Source: a virus
Virus record (IMG/VR): IMGVR_UViG_3300031885_000041
Span: 1-42,477 of that record
Reading direction: 5' to 3' (one strand)
DNA: 42,477 nucleotides
The notes beneath the pieces were generated by a model that made no database searches, had not been told where the DNA came from, and was given only the letters and a program-made list of their open reading frames with translations. Of this stretch, positions 33,132 to 42,474 are shown one piece after another. Numbering within the stretch: the first letter of the stretch is position 1; each line of letters begins with the position of its first letter. Position numbers and translations under genes: made by a program.

Positions 33132-34304
33132 CTACTCCTCCTCGTTTTCTGGAATAAGTTCGCTAACTTCTGCCCACATTTGTTCTCCGGAAGCCTCTTC
33201 CTCAACGGCCATCGGTTTAGCACCCTGTGCTTTGGCATTTTTAACCTCATCAAACATTGCGGATGCAAGTCCCTCATTCAGCAAAGCATTATAAAATGCC
33301 TCCTTACTTGCCCACTTCTCATCCTTGTATGTATATGTGCGATTATTAGGTCTCTCTACGACACCATACTTACAAGCGAGTTTTGCCAACTCAATATTCT
33401 TGTCAACCAATCCCTTACAATACTGGATGTTAAATTCACATTTACGAAACGGTGGGCCTCCTCTGTTTTTATCAATCCTTGCGTGTACCATATGACCGAT
33501 TTGATCCTCACCATCAAGTATCTTTCCATCTTTGTTCATAGAAGGAATAAAATGAAGCATCACGGAACACCAGTGTTTCCAGGCAGATCCACCAGGCGTT
33601 GTTGTTGGATCACCAAACATCTGCCCAGGATTTGTGCGAACCTGATTAATAGCAATCAGCGTCACACCCGTTTCTGACAACATTGGCGACAATGAACGCA
33701 ACACTGGAGGTAGGAATCTTGCTTGTAATGCCATATTGCTCTTTCCCACCCTACTAGCCCGTTCCAGCGGCGGCTGAATAGATGCAATGCTGTCAAGCAC
33801 GATCAGACCCAATCCCGAGCCTTTCGCACCACCTTTGGCCTTCACAAGGTCAAGGAGACCTGGCTTCACCTTAACATTTGCCTTCTTTGGATCCTTTGCT
33901 GCATCCTTATGTGGTACTCCACACAACTGTTCGAAAATTTTAGCACCCTCATTAGTTTTCCACTTTTTCAGCCTGCTAATATCTACACCCATTGTCTGCG
34001 CCCACTCTTCATCCAGAGCGAATTCGGCATCTATAAAAAGTGCCCAATTCTTGGGGTCAAGTTTCTGCCATTCCCTAATTGCCATAAGGCTCATTAAGGT
34101 CTTACCACTACTTTCTTTTCCAGCATATTGGATAATCCTACCACCAAGCAGCCCCCAACACCCAAGAATGTCATCTATAGCATAGCTGCCAGACGAACAG
34201 ATGATTCCTGGGGCAAGCACGCCATCAGTCTCGTCAGCACCATATAGACCTTCCATTTCACCCCAAATAGTCTCTAATACACCCTTCTCTTTTTCCTTAG
34301 CCAT
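33132..34304 (-). CDS. recA: RecA recombinase
   Basis: 390 residues. Walker A GKESSGKT at 62-69, Walker B LIVLD ending at D171, the ALQAR-type region at 192-196, and the NQVRTNPGQMFGDPTTTPGG DNA-binding loop at 220-239 define RecA; AWKHWCSVML matches the family signature. Residues 132-150 are an unusual Lys-rich insert. The C terminus is acidic (EQMWAEVSELIPENEEE), as in cellular RecA. It forms filaments on ssDNA and drives strand exchange, here for phage replication and repair with the SSB, RuvC and polymerase encoded upstream. The start overlaps the dnaJ stop by eight bases. Confidence 0.93.
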   Translation of the reverse strand: MAKEKEKGVLETIWGEMEGLYGADETDGVLAPGIICSSGSYAIDDILGCWGLLGGRIIQYAGKESSGKTLMSLMAIREWQKLDPKNWALFIDAEFALDEEWAQTMGVDISRLKKWKTNEGAKIFEQLCGVPHKDAAKDPKKANVKVKPGLLDLVKAKGGAKGSGLGLIVLDSIASIQPPLERASRVGKSNMALQARFLPPVLRSLSPMLSETGVTLIAINQVRTNPGQMFGDPTTTPGGSAWKHWCSVMLHFIPSMNKDGKILDGEDQIGHMVHARIDKNRGGPPFRKCEFNIQYCKGLVDKNIELAKLACKYGVVERPNNRTYTYKDEKWASKEAFYNALLNEGLASAMFDEVKNAKAQGAKPMAVEEEASGEQMWAEVSELIPENEEE

Positions 34305-35277
34305 TGTTTTCCTCTTTATTTTCCATTGTTTCCTTAAGCTTTAACAACAGGCCTTCTTGTTCGACAGACAGTGCCTTTGGTAGTTCCACCAACACTTCTA
34401 CTAGATGATCGCCAGTTCCACCAAAACCTCCCTTCATGCCGGCAGATTTTATACGCAAAATAGTATTAGGTTGAGTTCCAGGAGTTACCTTTAAGAATTT
34501 TTGTCCTTGAAGAGTATTAATTTTCACACCACCACCCAAAAGCGCATCAAACATACTTATCTTGATTTTACTCATTATGTCGACCATATTTTCCATTAAA
34601 ATAAATTCAGGATGTGGTGCGTATAAAATAGCAATCTCAAGATCCTCAACTGGATATATCTTTCCCCCATGATTAATGCCCGCAGGAATCACAACCTCAA
34701 AATTCTGCGAATTTGCCTTTTTGCCAGTTCCTTGGCAATCTATACACACTGCCAATACCTCGCGACCAAGACCTCGACAATATGGACAATTCTGACTAAT
34801 AAGCATAACCCCATGCGATGTTCTTATTTGACCGCTACCATTACACGGCTTACAATGTTTGTCGCTGAGTTCAAATCCTATGCCTTTACATTTCTGACAA
34901 TTGATATTATCCATCACTGTAATATTCTTTTTACAGCCACTATTAACTTCTTCAAGAGAAATTTGAATTCTTCCAGTGCGTTTTCTTTTTGTCTGTTTAG
35001 AACTAAACATATCATTAAATTCAACATTAAGGCCAAGGTCTCTAAAAATACTATTCATATTAAAAGGATTAAAACCTGGCATTCTTCGCTCAGGTTTCCA
35101 CTTACCATCCTTAATAAGTTCGTAAGCAGCATTTATTTCCTTGCATTTGTCTTCAGCGGTTTTATCATCAGGATTACGATCAGGATGATGTTCCATAGCA
35201 AGCTTTATATATGCCTTTTTTATATCTTCTGGAGAAGATCCTGGCTCAACCCCAAGAACCTTATATGGATCATTCAT
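34297..35277 (-). CDS. dnaJ: DnaJ co-chaperone (full type A layout)
   Basis: 326 residues. J domain at 1-60 with HPD at 31-33; a short linker replaces the usual Gly/Phe region. The zinc domain at 127-187 has all four CxxCxGxG-type repeats (C127/C130, C142/C145, C164/C167, C178/C181). C-terminal substrate domains include GINHGGKIYPVEDLE and GGVKINTLQGQ. It stimulates DnaK ATPase and delivers substrates; no dnaK gene is in the window, so it probably works with the host DnaK. Genes for phage J-proteins often support replication-complex remodelling or head assembly; its place between ruvC and recA favours the former. The gene overlaps ruvC by four bases. Confidence 0.93.
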   Translation of the reverse strand: MNDPYKVLGVEPGSSPEDIKKAYIKLAMEHHPDRNPDDKTAEDKCKEINAAYELIKDGKWKPERRMPGFNPFNMNSIFRDLGLNVEFNDMFSSKQTKRKRTGRIQISLEEVNSGCKKNITVMDNINCQKCKGIGFELSDKHCKPCNGSGQIRTSHGVMLISQNCPYCRGLGREVLAVCIDCQGTGKKANSQNFEVVIPAGINHGGKIYPVEDLEIAILYAPHPEFILMENMVDIMSKIKISMFDALLGGGVKINTLQGQKFLKVTPGTQPNTILRIKSAGMKGGFGGTGDHLVEVLVELPKALSVEQEGLLLKLKETMENKEENNG

Positions 35278-35873
35278 TCCTTACTCCTAACATCTAGTGC
35301 ATAAGCCCAAGCGACAGCAATGCCATCTGCTTCATCACGCGTAGTATCTGCCACACCACCCTTAGGTTTTAAGATATCAGAAAACTGTGGTTCTAAATAG
35401 GTGCGTATCAAATCTGGCATCTGTTCCTTGTCTGGCGTATGCTTAAGATTATATGCAATCTTGATAATTTTTCGGATGTTGTGAACATCATATAAATGAA
35501 GCTTACCAACACAACGGAAAGCCGCTAGAGCAGCGACACGATTAAAAGCCGCTAGGATAGTTATTGTGCGTGCTGAAGAACTTCCCCTAACATACATCAG
35601 GATATCCTCTACAGCGACTACAGAGGGCTTAAACTCTTCACATAGGGCGGATATACTATCAAATACATTGCTTAACCGCTTCATAAAATCATGCTTCGAA
35701 TCAAGAGGCTTAATATGTCCGTGCGCTAAGAGGGCGAAGGTTTTATCAGGTTTATAGCCAATCAGGCCCCATCCAATTGTCGAACTACTACAATCCAATC
35801 CAAGAATGGTAAATTCTGTAATAGACAAATCATAAAGTTTTATTGTTCTTTCCTTCGCCCTCTTTTTTATCAT
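35274..35873 (-). CDS. ruvC: RuvC-type Holliday junction resolvase
   Basis: 199 residues. RNase H fold with the four acidic catalytic residues in place: D27 (LGLDCSSSTIGW), E89 (VVAVEDI), and D180 with D183 (RDEADGIAVAWA). It cuts four-way junctions produced by RecA-driven recombination, so that branched concatemers can be packaged. Start codon abuts the upstream stop (TAAATG). The first twenty residues are basic and have no counterpart in typical RuvC. Confidence 0.9.
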   Translation of the reverse strand: MIKKRAKERTIKLYDLSITEFTILGLDCSSSTIGWGLIGYKPDKTFALLAHGHIKPLDSKHDFMKRLSNVFDSISALCEEFKPSVVAVEDILMYVRGSSSARTITILAAFNRVAALAAFRCVGKLHLYDVHNIRKIIKIAYNLKHTPDKEQMPDLIRTYLEPQFSDILKPKGGVADTTRDEADGIAVAWAYALDVRSKE

Positions 35874-36149
35874 TTAGTTTGGGGGCTGGATTCCTTCCAG
35901 CATCTTTTGCGCTTCCTTGACAACTTCGCTAACACTACGAACTGAAGATCTACTCATATCAAGGGAAAACATCTTTTCATATGCTTTACTTAACCTATTT
36001 ATCACTTTGCTTTGTATCCCATTAAAATTCCTAGTAAATAAAATTTTAAAAAAATCACTAAAATGAAAACAGCCACTTTCTCTAAGAATCCTAATAAAAT
36101 AGAACCGCTTTTTAATACTGTCTCTAAAATTATGTGACCTATTACCCAT
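35874..36149 (-). CDS. Small basic hypothetical protein
   Basis: 91 residues with a perfect GAGGAGG site, so it is expressed. The N-terminal half is Arg/Phe-rich (IKKRFYFIRILRESGCFHFS), and the second half is helical. No known family. It sits in the recombination cluster directly before ruvC. Confidence 0.6.
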   Translation of the reverse strand: MGNRSHNFRDSIKKRFYFIRILRESGCFHFSDFFKILFTRNFNGIQSKVINRLSKAYEKMFSLDMSRSSVRSVSEVVKEAQKMLEGIQPPN

Positions 36150-36159
36150 TTTATCCTCC

Positions 36160-36774
36160 TCAATTCAATTTTGCGCTGGTGGAAGGCAACTTGTTGAGCA
36201 TCTGCAAAACATAATCCAATTTATGCCCGACCAGACCAACATCCTTGTTATTAATTTGCTCAAAACGCACACACCTCTCCACAATATCAGCCTCTATCCT
36301 CTTTCCTTCTTGAATTAGAAAGTCGTAAAAACTCTGCCACGATCCATCATGATTCTGATCTCTGAGCGCCGCTAGTTGTTCTGGATATATATCTTCTACA
36401 TCCACACCGTCAAACATACTGAGATCTAAGCAGTCAAAATTTAATTGTTGTTGAAAATCCTGCATAAATTCAGATATTTCCTGCAAACACGCATAAAGTC
36501 TTGCAAGATGCTGGTCAATAGATCTCTGATTTGAGAGAATCGTCCCAACAAGTAATGTCATAGAATCTTTGTCAGGTAGATTAAATTTCGGAGACGAACA
36601 GCCGAAACCATATTTGTGTGATATATCCATCATCATAAATACAAGTTTCTGGCTGATATCATCTCTAGAAAAAACTACTTTGGTCTCAAGCCTAGCTGGT
36701 CGTGATTTTACAAGAAGTGCTTGGAATTCACCCAACTCTATAATTTTGACATCAATATTCTTTTTAGGTGCCAT
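36160..36774 (-). CDS. Hypothetical protein of the replication block
   Basis: 204 residues, mostly helical, not recognised. Segments such as GTILSNQRSIDQHLARLYAC and EGKRIEADIVERCVRFEQ suggest a helical bundle. No Cys clusters or nucleotide-binding motif. The start lies 20 bases after a strong hairpin (36794-36841) and has no clear Shine-Dalgarno, so its translation may depend on the upstream SSB gene or on that RNA structure. Confidence 0.6.
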   Translation of the reverse strand: MAPKKNIDVKIIELGEFQALLVKSRPARLETKVVFSRDDISQKLVFMMMDISHKYGFGCSSPKFNLPDKDSMTLLVGTILSNQRSIDQHLARLYACLQEISEFMQDFQQQLNFDCLDLSMFDGVDVEDIYPEQLAALRDQNHDGSWQSFYDFLIQEGKRIEADIVERCVRFEQINNKDVGLVGHKLDYVLQMLNKLPSTSAKLN

Positions 36775-36793
36775 AGGCGTCCATAAAGTTAAA

Positions 36794-36841
36794 CTGGCGG
36801 ATCCTGCTTAGACCACATTGTTTTTTTGCAGGATCCGCCAG
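36794..36841 (-). promoter_or_regulatory. 14-bp perfect hairpin directly after the SSB gene
   Basis: Arms CTGGCGGATCCTGC (36794-36807) and GCAGGATCCGCCAG (36828-36841) with a 20-base loop. On the transcript it begins nine bases after the SSB stop and is followed by only three U, so it is a poor intrinsic terminator. Thirteen loop bases (36809-36821) are the reverse complement of 37602-37614 in the SSB leader. Confidence 0.75.
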
Positions 36842-36849
36842 CTATTCGG

Positions 36850-37524
36850 CTACGACTGATCGTCTCCGAAATCAAAATCCTCGTCCTTCACGGCAGGCTT
36901 ATTGTCGCTACTCTTGGAAACGGTTTTAGTACCAACCGCATACGAGGGGGCGGGACTATCATCGATCGCACCCATCTTCTCAGCCACTTCCTCAGGAGTT
37001 GCGGGCTGACAGAACTTACCAATATTCACCCTTTCAAAGAAATTAGCCACAATGGCTTTTTCCTCATCATTGAGGTCTCTCTGCCTAGGACTGGGAAGAA
37101 CGGTATAAAGGGGATTGGTTCCCTTCGGGCCACGCTGAACAGTGACATCATATGCCATTACCTTGCCCCAATCGTGCTGATAAAATGCACTCCACTCTGG
37201 ATTGTTGACATACTTCTTGATGCCATTATAGATCTGTTGGGAGATCTCAAGAATCTTCGGAAGACCACTCTTCCTGTCCAATACACCAACAAACCAACGA
37301 TATTGACCCTTCACCATCCTCTTACACAGCGGACAATTCTTAAGAGCACAGCGGATCTTCCTATTGGCTCCAGAAGTGTCCTGTACCCAATGTACGACAA
37401 ACTGATAGGGTGTAGTCAACACTCTTACTTGATTATCACCCTCTTGCAGTCTCATAAAGTCGTTCGGTGTGGAAGTATCCCCATCGTCCCAGCTCTCAAG
37501 TTGTCCATATTTTACTTCGGCCAT
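36850..37524 (-). CDS. Single-stranded DNA-binding protein, T4 gp32-like
   Basis: 224 residues from the ATG at 37524, chosen for its AGGAGG site; an upstream ATG at 37581 lacks one. The core has a gp32-like zinc site (H45, C59, C64, C67, in CALKNCPLCKR), aromatic residues for base stacking (QYRWFVGVLDR, WSAFYQHDWGKVMAYDV) and a very acidic tail (DEDFDFGDDQS) typical of SSBs that recruit partner proteins. It coats ssDNA during replication and recombination. Its 106-base leader is long for this compact genome and, with the downstream hairpin, suggests RNA-level control, as known for gp32 in T4. Confidence 0.82.
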   Translation of the reverse strand: MAEVKYGQLESWDDGDTSTPNDFMRLQEGDNQVRVLTTPYQFVVHWVQDTSGANRKIRCALKNCPLCKRMVKGQYRWFVGVLDRKSGLPKILEISQQIYNGIKKYVNNPEWSAFYQHDWGKVMAYDVTVQRGPKGTNPLYTVLPSPRQRDLNDEEKAIVANFFERVNIGKFCQPATPEEVAEKMGAIDDSPAPSYAVGTKTVSKSSDNKPAVKDEDFDFGDDQS

Positions 37525-37601
37525 TTTGTCCTCCTTGTTATTTGTCCCATTTAGCACAATGTGCATTCTGGGAAATTTCATTTCTGCAATTAATGCCGTC
37601 T

Positions 37602-37614
37602 ACAATGTGGTCTA
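37602..37614 (-). promoter_or_regulatory. SSB leader element complementary to downstream hairpin loop
   Basis: ACAATGTGGTCTA on the plus strand, giving UAGACCACAUUGU in the leader about 78-90 bases before the SSB start. It pairs perfectly with the loop of the hairpin after the same gene. Confidence 0.55.
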
Positions 37615-37630
37615 TCGTTAAATTGAATTT

Positions 37631-38149
37631 TCACCATTCCCTTTCGCCAAAAGGCTTTTCACCAGAACCCGCTGTTTCTGAGAATCCAGAAAGTTGTAGG
37701 TGTCTCTGTTCGCTCTTAAACTTATCCTTCATAAAACGATGTCCATTTAAGTAACTTTCATGCTTTAGTTCGAAAAGAGTCTTCACTGCCTGGATCCTTG
37801 CATGTAATTCTAATGCTTCAAGATAACTATCATGACTTTCTACATACGCATTTCTTTCGGCAACTGTATTATGACCCTCATCTTTCGCCCTTAAATAAAG
37901 TCTAGCTCTGACCATATTTTTGTTATTCTTAGCTTTTTGCTCATAAAACACTAATGTTGAAAGAATTTCACTACACCTATCGGCAGACCTAAGATATTGT
38001 GAAGCTAGCTTTTCTGCAACAGCAATGTCTATATTAGCATCACGGGGCATACTTTCAGACAATTGACTGAATTCTGACATATCTATATTCATAGGGTCGA
38101 AAGTATCCAAATCAAGCATATCTCTTACGGTAAGTACCCTATCTGCCAT
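37631..38149 (-). CDS. Helical hypothetical protein upstream of SSB
   Basis: 172 residues, AGGAGAG site. Residues 40-150 look like a long helical bundle (ASQYLRSADRCSEILSTLVF, AKNNKNMVRARLYLRAKDEG). No catalytic motif. Its position next to SSB and its helical nature would suit a recombination mediator such as T4 UvsY, but no sequence signature supports that. Confidence 0.62.
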   Translation of the reverse strand: MADRVLTVRDMLDLDTFDPMNIDMSEFSQLSESMPRDANIDIAVAEKLASQYLRSADRCSEILSTLVFYEQKAKNNKNMVRARLYLRAKDEGHNTVAERNAYVESHDSYLEALELHARIQAVKTLFELKHESYLNGHRFMKDKFKSEQRHLQLSGFSETAGSGEKPFGEREW

Positions 38150-38417
38150 TAAAACTCTCCTTACACCACTGTTCCATGCGTCTAAGACGCTGATTAAGCA
38201 TTAAATTCTGTAAAAACACTAATACAACCCAAGCTACTTCCTTTTTTAATGGTGGGCGGATCATAGAAATACATCCATCCGCATCAACATCAAATACATC
38301 TCTAAATTGCTCCTTTCCAGAATAACTACCATTGGAAAATTCCTCAACAATTTTATCGTAGTAGGCCTTCTCCTCTTCGATCATTTCTAGTTTTTTGTAA
38401 TCCACTATTACTAACAT
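38139..38417 (-). CDS. Small hypothetical protein
   Basis: 92 residues with a GAGGAT site. An acidic helix (LEMIEEEKAYYDKIVEEF) is followed by DVDADGCISMIRPP and a hydrophobic helix (VAWVVLVFLQNLML) that is short for a membrane span. It overlaps the next gene by 11 bases. Function unknown. Confidence 0.55.
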   Translation of the reverse strand: MLVIVDYKKLEMIEEEKAYYDKIVEEFSNGSYSGKEQFRDVFDVDADGCISMIRPPLKKEVAWVVLVFLQNLMLNQRLRRMEQWCKESFNGR

Positions 38418-38424
38418 ATCATCC

Positions 38425-39042
38425 TCAACGCCGGAAAAATCCGGATCCAGATTTTAAAGCTTGTTGTTGTTTTGCAAGACGCAATAATCGTTCTTTCTCA
38501 AGCACAGGAATTGTCGCCCCTTCTGTAAAAATTGACGACGCTGCTATTGTAGAAGGGTCAACAAGACCTGAAACATCTTCTTCAAAACCAGAATCGCTAG
38601 TTGTAATTCCATCTACCATACCATACCGCTTACTTACTACTTCTGCCATAATCCGATCTCTTTCAGCGTCAGAAATGGTTTCAGGAAAATCAGCCATTTT
38701 TACTATATTTGCATCTGCAGATTGTATTATACTTTCATCAGCTACTACCTGCCGCATCATACTTGGTGGAGCAACCTTTACCGCATCTTGTCGTTTTGTC
38801 TTTGTAATTGTTACGGAATCTGATTTCATAGCCATATCATATCTTGTAACAAGGGTTACGGCCAACTTATTAGCAGTTCCCTCACGCAATGAAACTTCGG
38901 CAGAAATAGTTCGTTCAACATCCTCAATTAGAGCAAGTGACTCCTCATCTAGTATTTGCCCGCCACATGCTGGACATTCATTTTTAGACACTGCATGTTT
39001 AAAAGCGGACAAAATTTCAACCTTACAACTAATGCACTGCAT
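38425..39042 (-). CDS. Zinc-ribbon hypothetical protein
   Basis: 205 residues, GAGAGGA site. N-terminal zinc ribbon C3/C6 and C23/C26 (CISC, CPACGG), then a helical, polar region with no family match. Two Ser/Thr-rich stretches suggest disorder. Located directly downstream of the DNA polymerase gene, so a replication or transcription accessory role is likely, though not shown. Confidence 0.65.
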   Translation of the reverse strand: MQCISCKVEILSAFKHAVSKNECPACGGQILDEESLALIEDVERTISAEVSLREGTANKLAVTLVTRYDMAMKSDSVTITKTKRQDAVKVAPPSMMRQVVADESIIQSADANIVKMADFPETISDAERDRIMAEVVSKRYGMVDGITTSDSGFEEDVSGLVDPSTIAASSIFTEGATIPVLEKERLLRLAKQQQALKSGSGFFRR

Positions 39043-39087
39043 GTTTATGTCCTCTCAGATAATAATTTAGATGTTATTAGCAGATTG

Positions 39088-42000
39088 TCAAGGAGTTTTT
39101 GGAGGCTTGTATACTTCTATCAACTCTCTAAGCATTAGCGTCTTATTACCATTAAATTCACTGATTTGACATAATGCTCGAATGGGAATTCCACCATCTC
39201 CAATTAATTTCTTCATCCTTTCATATTCTGTAGGCCATACCGTAAGCTCATTTTCAGATCCATGCATATCTTCAACAAAATACTTAATCATCATTTTCCC
39301 ATAATACTTACCTGTTTTTTTAATCTTAAACTCCCTAAAAACAGATTTAATTAGTATTTCAACCGCCACTTCGTGTCTGTCTGGTAATTTCTTTAACCTA
39401 GATAATGGTACTACATTATATCCAGTGAAAAATCCTGGAAATAGATCACCAAGATTACCCGACACCAACTCTCCCAATACCTCCATTTCATACTTTAATA
39501 GCTCTGGTTTGCTCCATTTCTGTCCTGATAGATTTAATGGAAATTCCTCTAGCGCCATCATACTGTCATATCCATCCTTTAGGCGACGCTTTATAAACTG
39601 CACCATCCTATCCCTAGTCTTTTTCCCGTTTTCGCAGGCGTCTTTCCTAGTAATCTTAAAAGAGTCGAAACTGCCGGCCTTAGAAAGAACTTCCATTTTG
39701 CTCTTGTTTATTATTCTCGCATCTGTGCGATCAAGAAAATCAACAAATGAATGAAATGGTTGCTTAGTTACTAACTCATCAAGCGCTTTCTCTCCAAGCC
39801 CCTTGATGGCCGCGAATCCCATAACGATAGTTTTGTCATCTAAGATTTCATAATTAGCGCTACTCTTATTGATATCTGGCGGGATAATCTTGATGCCTAA
39901 GCGACGACATTCAATCTTAGCCGCAGTGATTTCCTCATCTTTGGTAACGCCACCCCGTTCCGTCTTAACCTTCAAATTGGCTGCTAGAAAAGCTGCTGGA
40001 TAATGTCTTTTTAGGTAAGCGGTGAAATAACCATTTATAGAGTAGAATACAGCATGGGATAGGTTGAAGCCATATCCAGAAAACTTGCCTACTACCTCAT
40101 CCCATATCTTTTTGGCAAGTTCATACTCCATACTATGGGTCTTTATGGCACCTTCAATAAACTCTACCTCAAGCCTTAATGCTAAATCCTTTCCTTTTGC
40201 CTTAAGTTTGGTAAGCTTTCTAAGTCCATCTGCCTTGTTTAAATCCCATCCAGCAACATCTTTCGCAACACCCATTAGCTGTTCTTCCATAATACACAAG
40301 CCATATGTTTCCTTCAAACATTCCAAACTCGGATGCAGGTATACAACTTTCTTTTTTCCAAACCTCCTGTCTATATATTCTTGTCGTTCATTAGTAGAAG
40401 ATGGTCTGCCAAGCGCATTCACAACCGCAATATCTAAAATATTTTTCGGTTTAATGTGTTTACATAATGTGGCCATCATTGTAGACTTTCCAAGCTGAAA
40501 AACACATCTGGTCTGTCCCTGTTGGATCATTTCGTATGTTTCTTTATCATCCAATGGAATGTCATCCATTGATTTTGGGCCATCTTTAATCCCCAATCGC
40601 TCAATATTTTTCAGCGTTTCATCAATTACATCAAGCGTCGAAATTGCCAAAAAGTCCATCTTTACAAGACCAATTGCCTCACACCTTTCTTTTTCATATT
40701 GTGTCACCGTGTTACCACTTTTATCAACCCTGAGTGGAGCAAATTCAACAATTGGTATGTCCGATATTACCATACCAGCAGCATGTGTAGAATATTCCTT
40801 TGGCAGACCTATAAAAACATCAGCATATTCCATAAGTTCTGGACTAACCTGCGCAAATGTCCTAAGTTTTGGAGATAACGCTATAGCTGATTCAAGTGTC
40901 TTGATTTTGTCGCCACTTTCGTCTACATCAGGAATTGCCTCCTTTATTGCATCTGACACTTTCACATAGTTAGTACCTTCGGGAATTAAATTTGGAATCT
41001 CATTGCGCATCGTCTTTACAAGATCAGGAATAACATTCTTTGGCGTATAAGTATTTATATTAGAAACATGAGCACAATGATCCGTACCATACTTGCCCTT
41101 TACATAAGTTTGAACTAAATCACGACCAGCTGAAGTAAAATCTGTGTCGATGTCAGGCAGGGCCTTTTTCTCAGCGTTTTGAAAACGCTCAAACAACAAT
41201 CCATATTTTAATGGGTCAACGCCGTGGATGCCAAGCAGATATGCTATCATAGAACCACCTACACTGCCACGACCAACTCCAACAAGAATCCCATTATTTT
41301 TAGCCCAACTTATAAAATCAGCCACAACCAGCATATATGAAGAAAATCTATTTTTCTCAATGATCTTCAACTCATTTTGAAGTCTTTTCATCCTTTCTTC
41401 TATTTGGGTGTTTGACAACTGCGAAAATTTCTGTTGAAAGCCCCTTACACACTTAAACCTCATAAATGCAGCATCTTCTGGAAGTTCAATTGGCAATTTA
41501 ACTTTCTGCTTCCATTCCAAAAAATCAGCATAATCGGTACTTTCAGAAGCTAAAAATATAGGAAGATGGTTCCCCTTTGGTTCTAAATAGTCAGGTGCCT
41601 CACACATTTCCGAGATTTTAATCGTGTTTTCAATGGCCATATCAGCGACATCTTTGCCGTAATGATTTGCCATAAAAACATACACCTCATCACTGCTTTT
41701 TACATAGAACTCATCTATTCCATATCTGTGACGCGAAGGGTCGTTTAACTCCTTTTTATCTTTTAGGGCAAGCAATATATCATGATATTTTTCAGACTGT
41801 TTAGTAAGATAATGAATATCATTAGTTACTATATATGGTATTCCAAATTTTTCAGCAATTGATAATAGTTTTCTATTGACCGCATCTTGATCAATTTCTC
41901 CATCTTTTAACAAATGTGGTTGTAATTCTATAAAAAACCTATCGCCATAAATGTCTAAAAATCTTTGTGCTATCTCAATCGCCTCGTCATATTTGTCCTG

Positions 42001-42474
42001 AGTTATAAGTCTAGCTATCGGGCCATTGATACAGGCAGAAGTGCAAATTACATCATCGGAATGCTCTTCTATAATTTTCCAATCTATTCTTGGATACATC
42101 CTGCCGAAATTAATAACACAATGTTCGAATCCCTTATAATTCATTTTCAAAATATTCTTATATCCGTTGTGATTCATAGCAAGTGTAACCAAATGCTTTG
42201 AACGCTCGTGTCTCTTCTTTTTTGCACCTTCTTCCTGAATAAAATCGAACGAATTCACAAAATAAAGCTCACAACCTGGTATAAATTTAACACCAGTTTT
42301 CTTGTAAGCCTTGAATGCGTCGAAGTGTGCCGCCATAGTGCCGTGGTCGGTAATAGCAATCGAGTCCTGTCCTAATTCTTTCGCCCTATCAAAAAGCTCA
42401 TCCACATCGGCTAAAGAGTCGAGCATACTTCCCAGATTACTATGGCAATGCAAATTGTTAAAACTGCGTTTCAT
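39088..42474 (-). CDS. dnaE: DNA polymerase III alpha subunit with active-looking PHP nuclease
   Basis: 1128 residues, close to bacterial DnaE length. The PHP domain retains all nine metal ligands of active PHP nucleases (H9, H11, D19, H44, E69, H102, C148, D219, H221), so it may proofread; no separate exonuclease gene is in view. Polymerase motifs: GVGRGSVGGSMIAYLLGI at 399-416, catalytic D441 and D443 (LPDIDTDF), third Asp D607 (KMDFLAISTL). Helix-hairpin and OB-like parts follow toward the C terminus. It is the replicative polymerase of the phage, an uncommon choice compared with family A or B enzymes. The start lies three bases from the window edge and follows GGA; the upstream region is not visible. 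Confidence 0.95.
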   Translation of the reverse strand: MKRSFNNLHCHSNLGSMLDSLADVDELFDRAKELGQDSIAITDHGTMAAHFDAFKAYKKTGVKFIPGCELYFVNSFDFIQEEGAKKKRHERSKHLVTLAMNHNGYKNILKMNYKGFEHCVINFGRMYPRIDWKIIEEHSDDVICTSACINGPIARLITQDKYDEAIEIAQRFLDIYGDRFFIELQPHLLKDGEIDQDAVNRKLLSIAEKFGIPYIVTNDIHYLTKQSEKYHDILLALKDKKELNDPSRHRYGIDEFYVKSSDEVYVFMANHYGKDVADMAIENTIKISEMCEAPDYLEPKGNHLPIFLASESTDYADFLEWKQKVKLPIELPEDAAFMRFKCVRGFQQKFSQLSNTQIEERMKRLQNELKIIEKNRFSSYMLVVADFISWAKNNGILVGVGRGSVGGSMIAYLLGIHGVDPLKYGLLFERFQNAEKKALPDIDTDFTSAGRDLVQTYVKGKYGTDHCAHVSNINTYTPKNVIPDLVKTMRNEIPNLIPEGTNYVKVSDAIKEAIPDVDESGDKIKTLESAIALSPKLRTFAQVSPELMEYADVFIGLPKEYSTHAAGMVISDIPIVEFAPLRVDKSGNTVTQYEKERCEAIGLVKMDFLAISTLDVIDETLKNIERLGIKDGPKSMDDIPLDDKETYEMIQQGQTRCVFQLGKSTMMATLCKHIKPKNILDIAVVNALGRPSSTNERQEYIDRRFGKKKVVYLHPSLECLKETYGLCIMEEQLMGVAKDVAGWDLNKADGLRKLTKLKAKGKDLALRLEVEFIEGAIKTHSMEYELAKKIWDEVVGKFSGYGFNLSHAVFYSINGYFTAYLKRHYPAAFLAANLKVKTERGGVTKDEEITAAKIECRRLGIKIIPPDINKSSANYEILDDKTIVMGFAAIKGLGEKALDELVTKQPFHSFVDFLDRTDARIINKSKMEVLSKAGSFDSFKITRKDACENGKKTRDRMVQFIKRRLKDGYDSMMALEEFPLNLSGQKWSKPELLKYEMEVLGELVSGNLGDLFPGFFTGYNVVPLSRLKKLPDRHEVAVEILIKSVFREFKIKKTGKYYGKMMIKYFVEDMHGSENELTVWPTEYERMKKLIGDGGIPIRALCQISEFNGNKTLMLRELIEVYKPPKTP

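Noticed and set aside
36826-37554. 242-codon plus-strand frame
   Set aside because: Opposite the SSB gene, with no ribosome site or recognisable protein; a shadow.
37631-38149. UvsY-like recombination mediator
   Set aside because: Suggested only by helical composition and proximity to SSB; no sequence signature.
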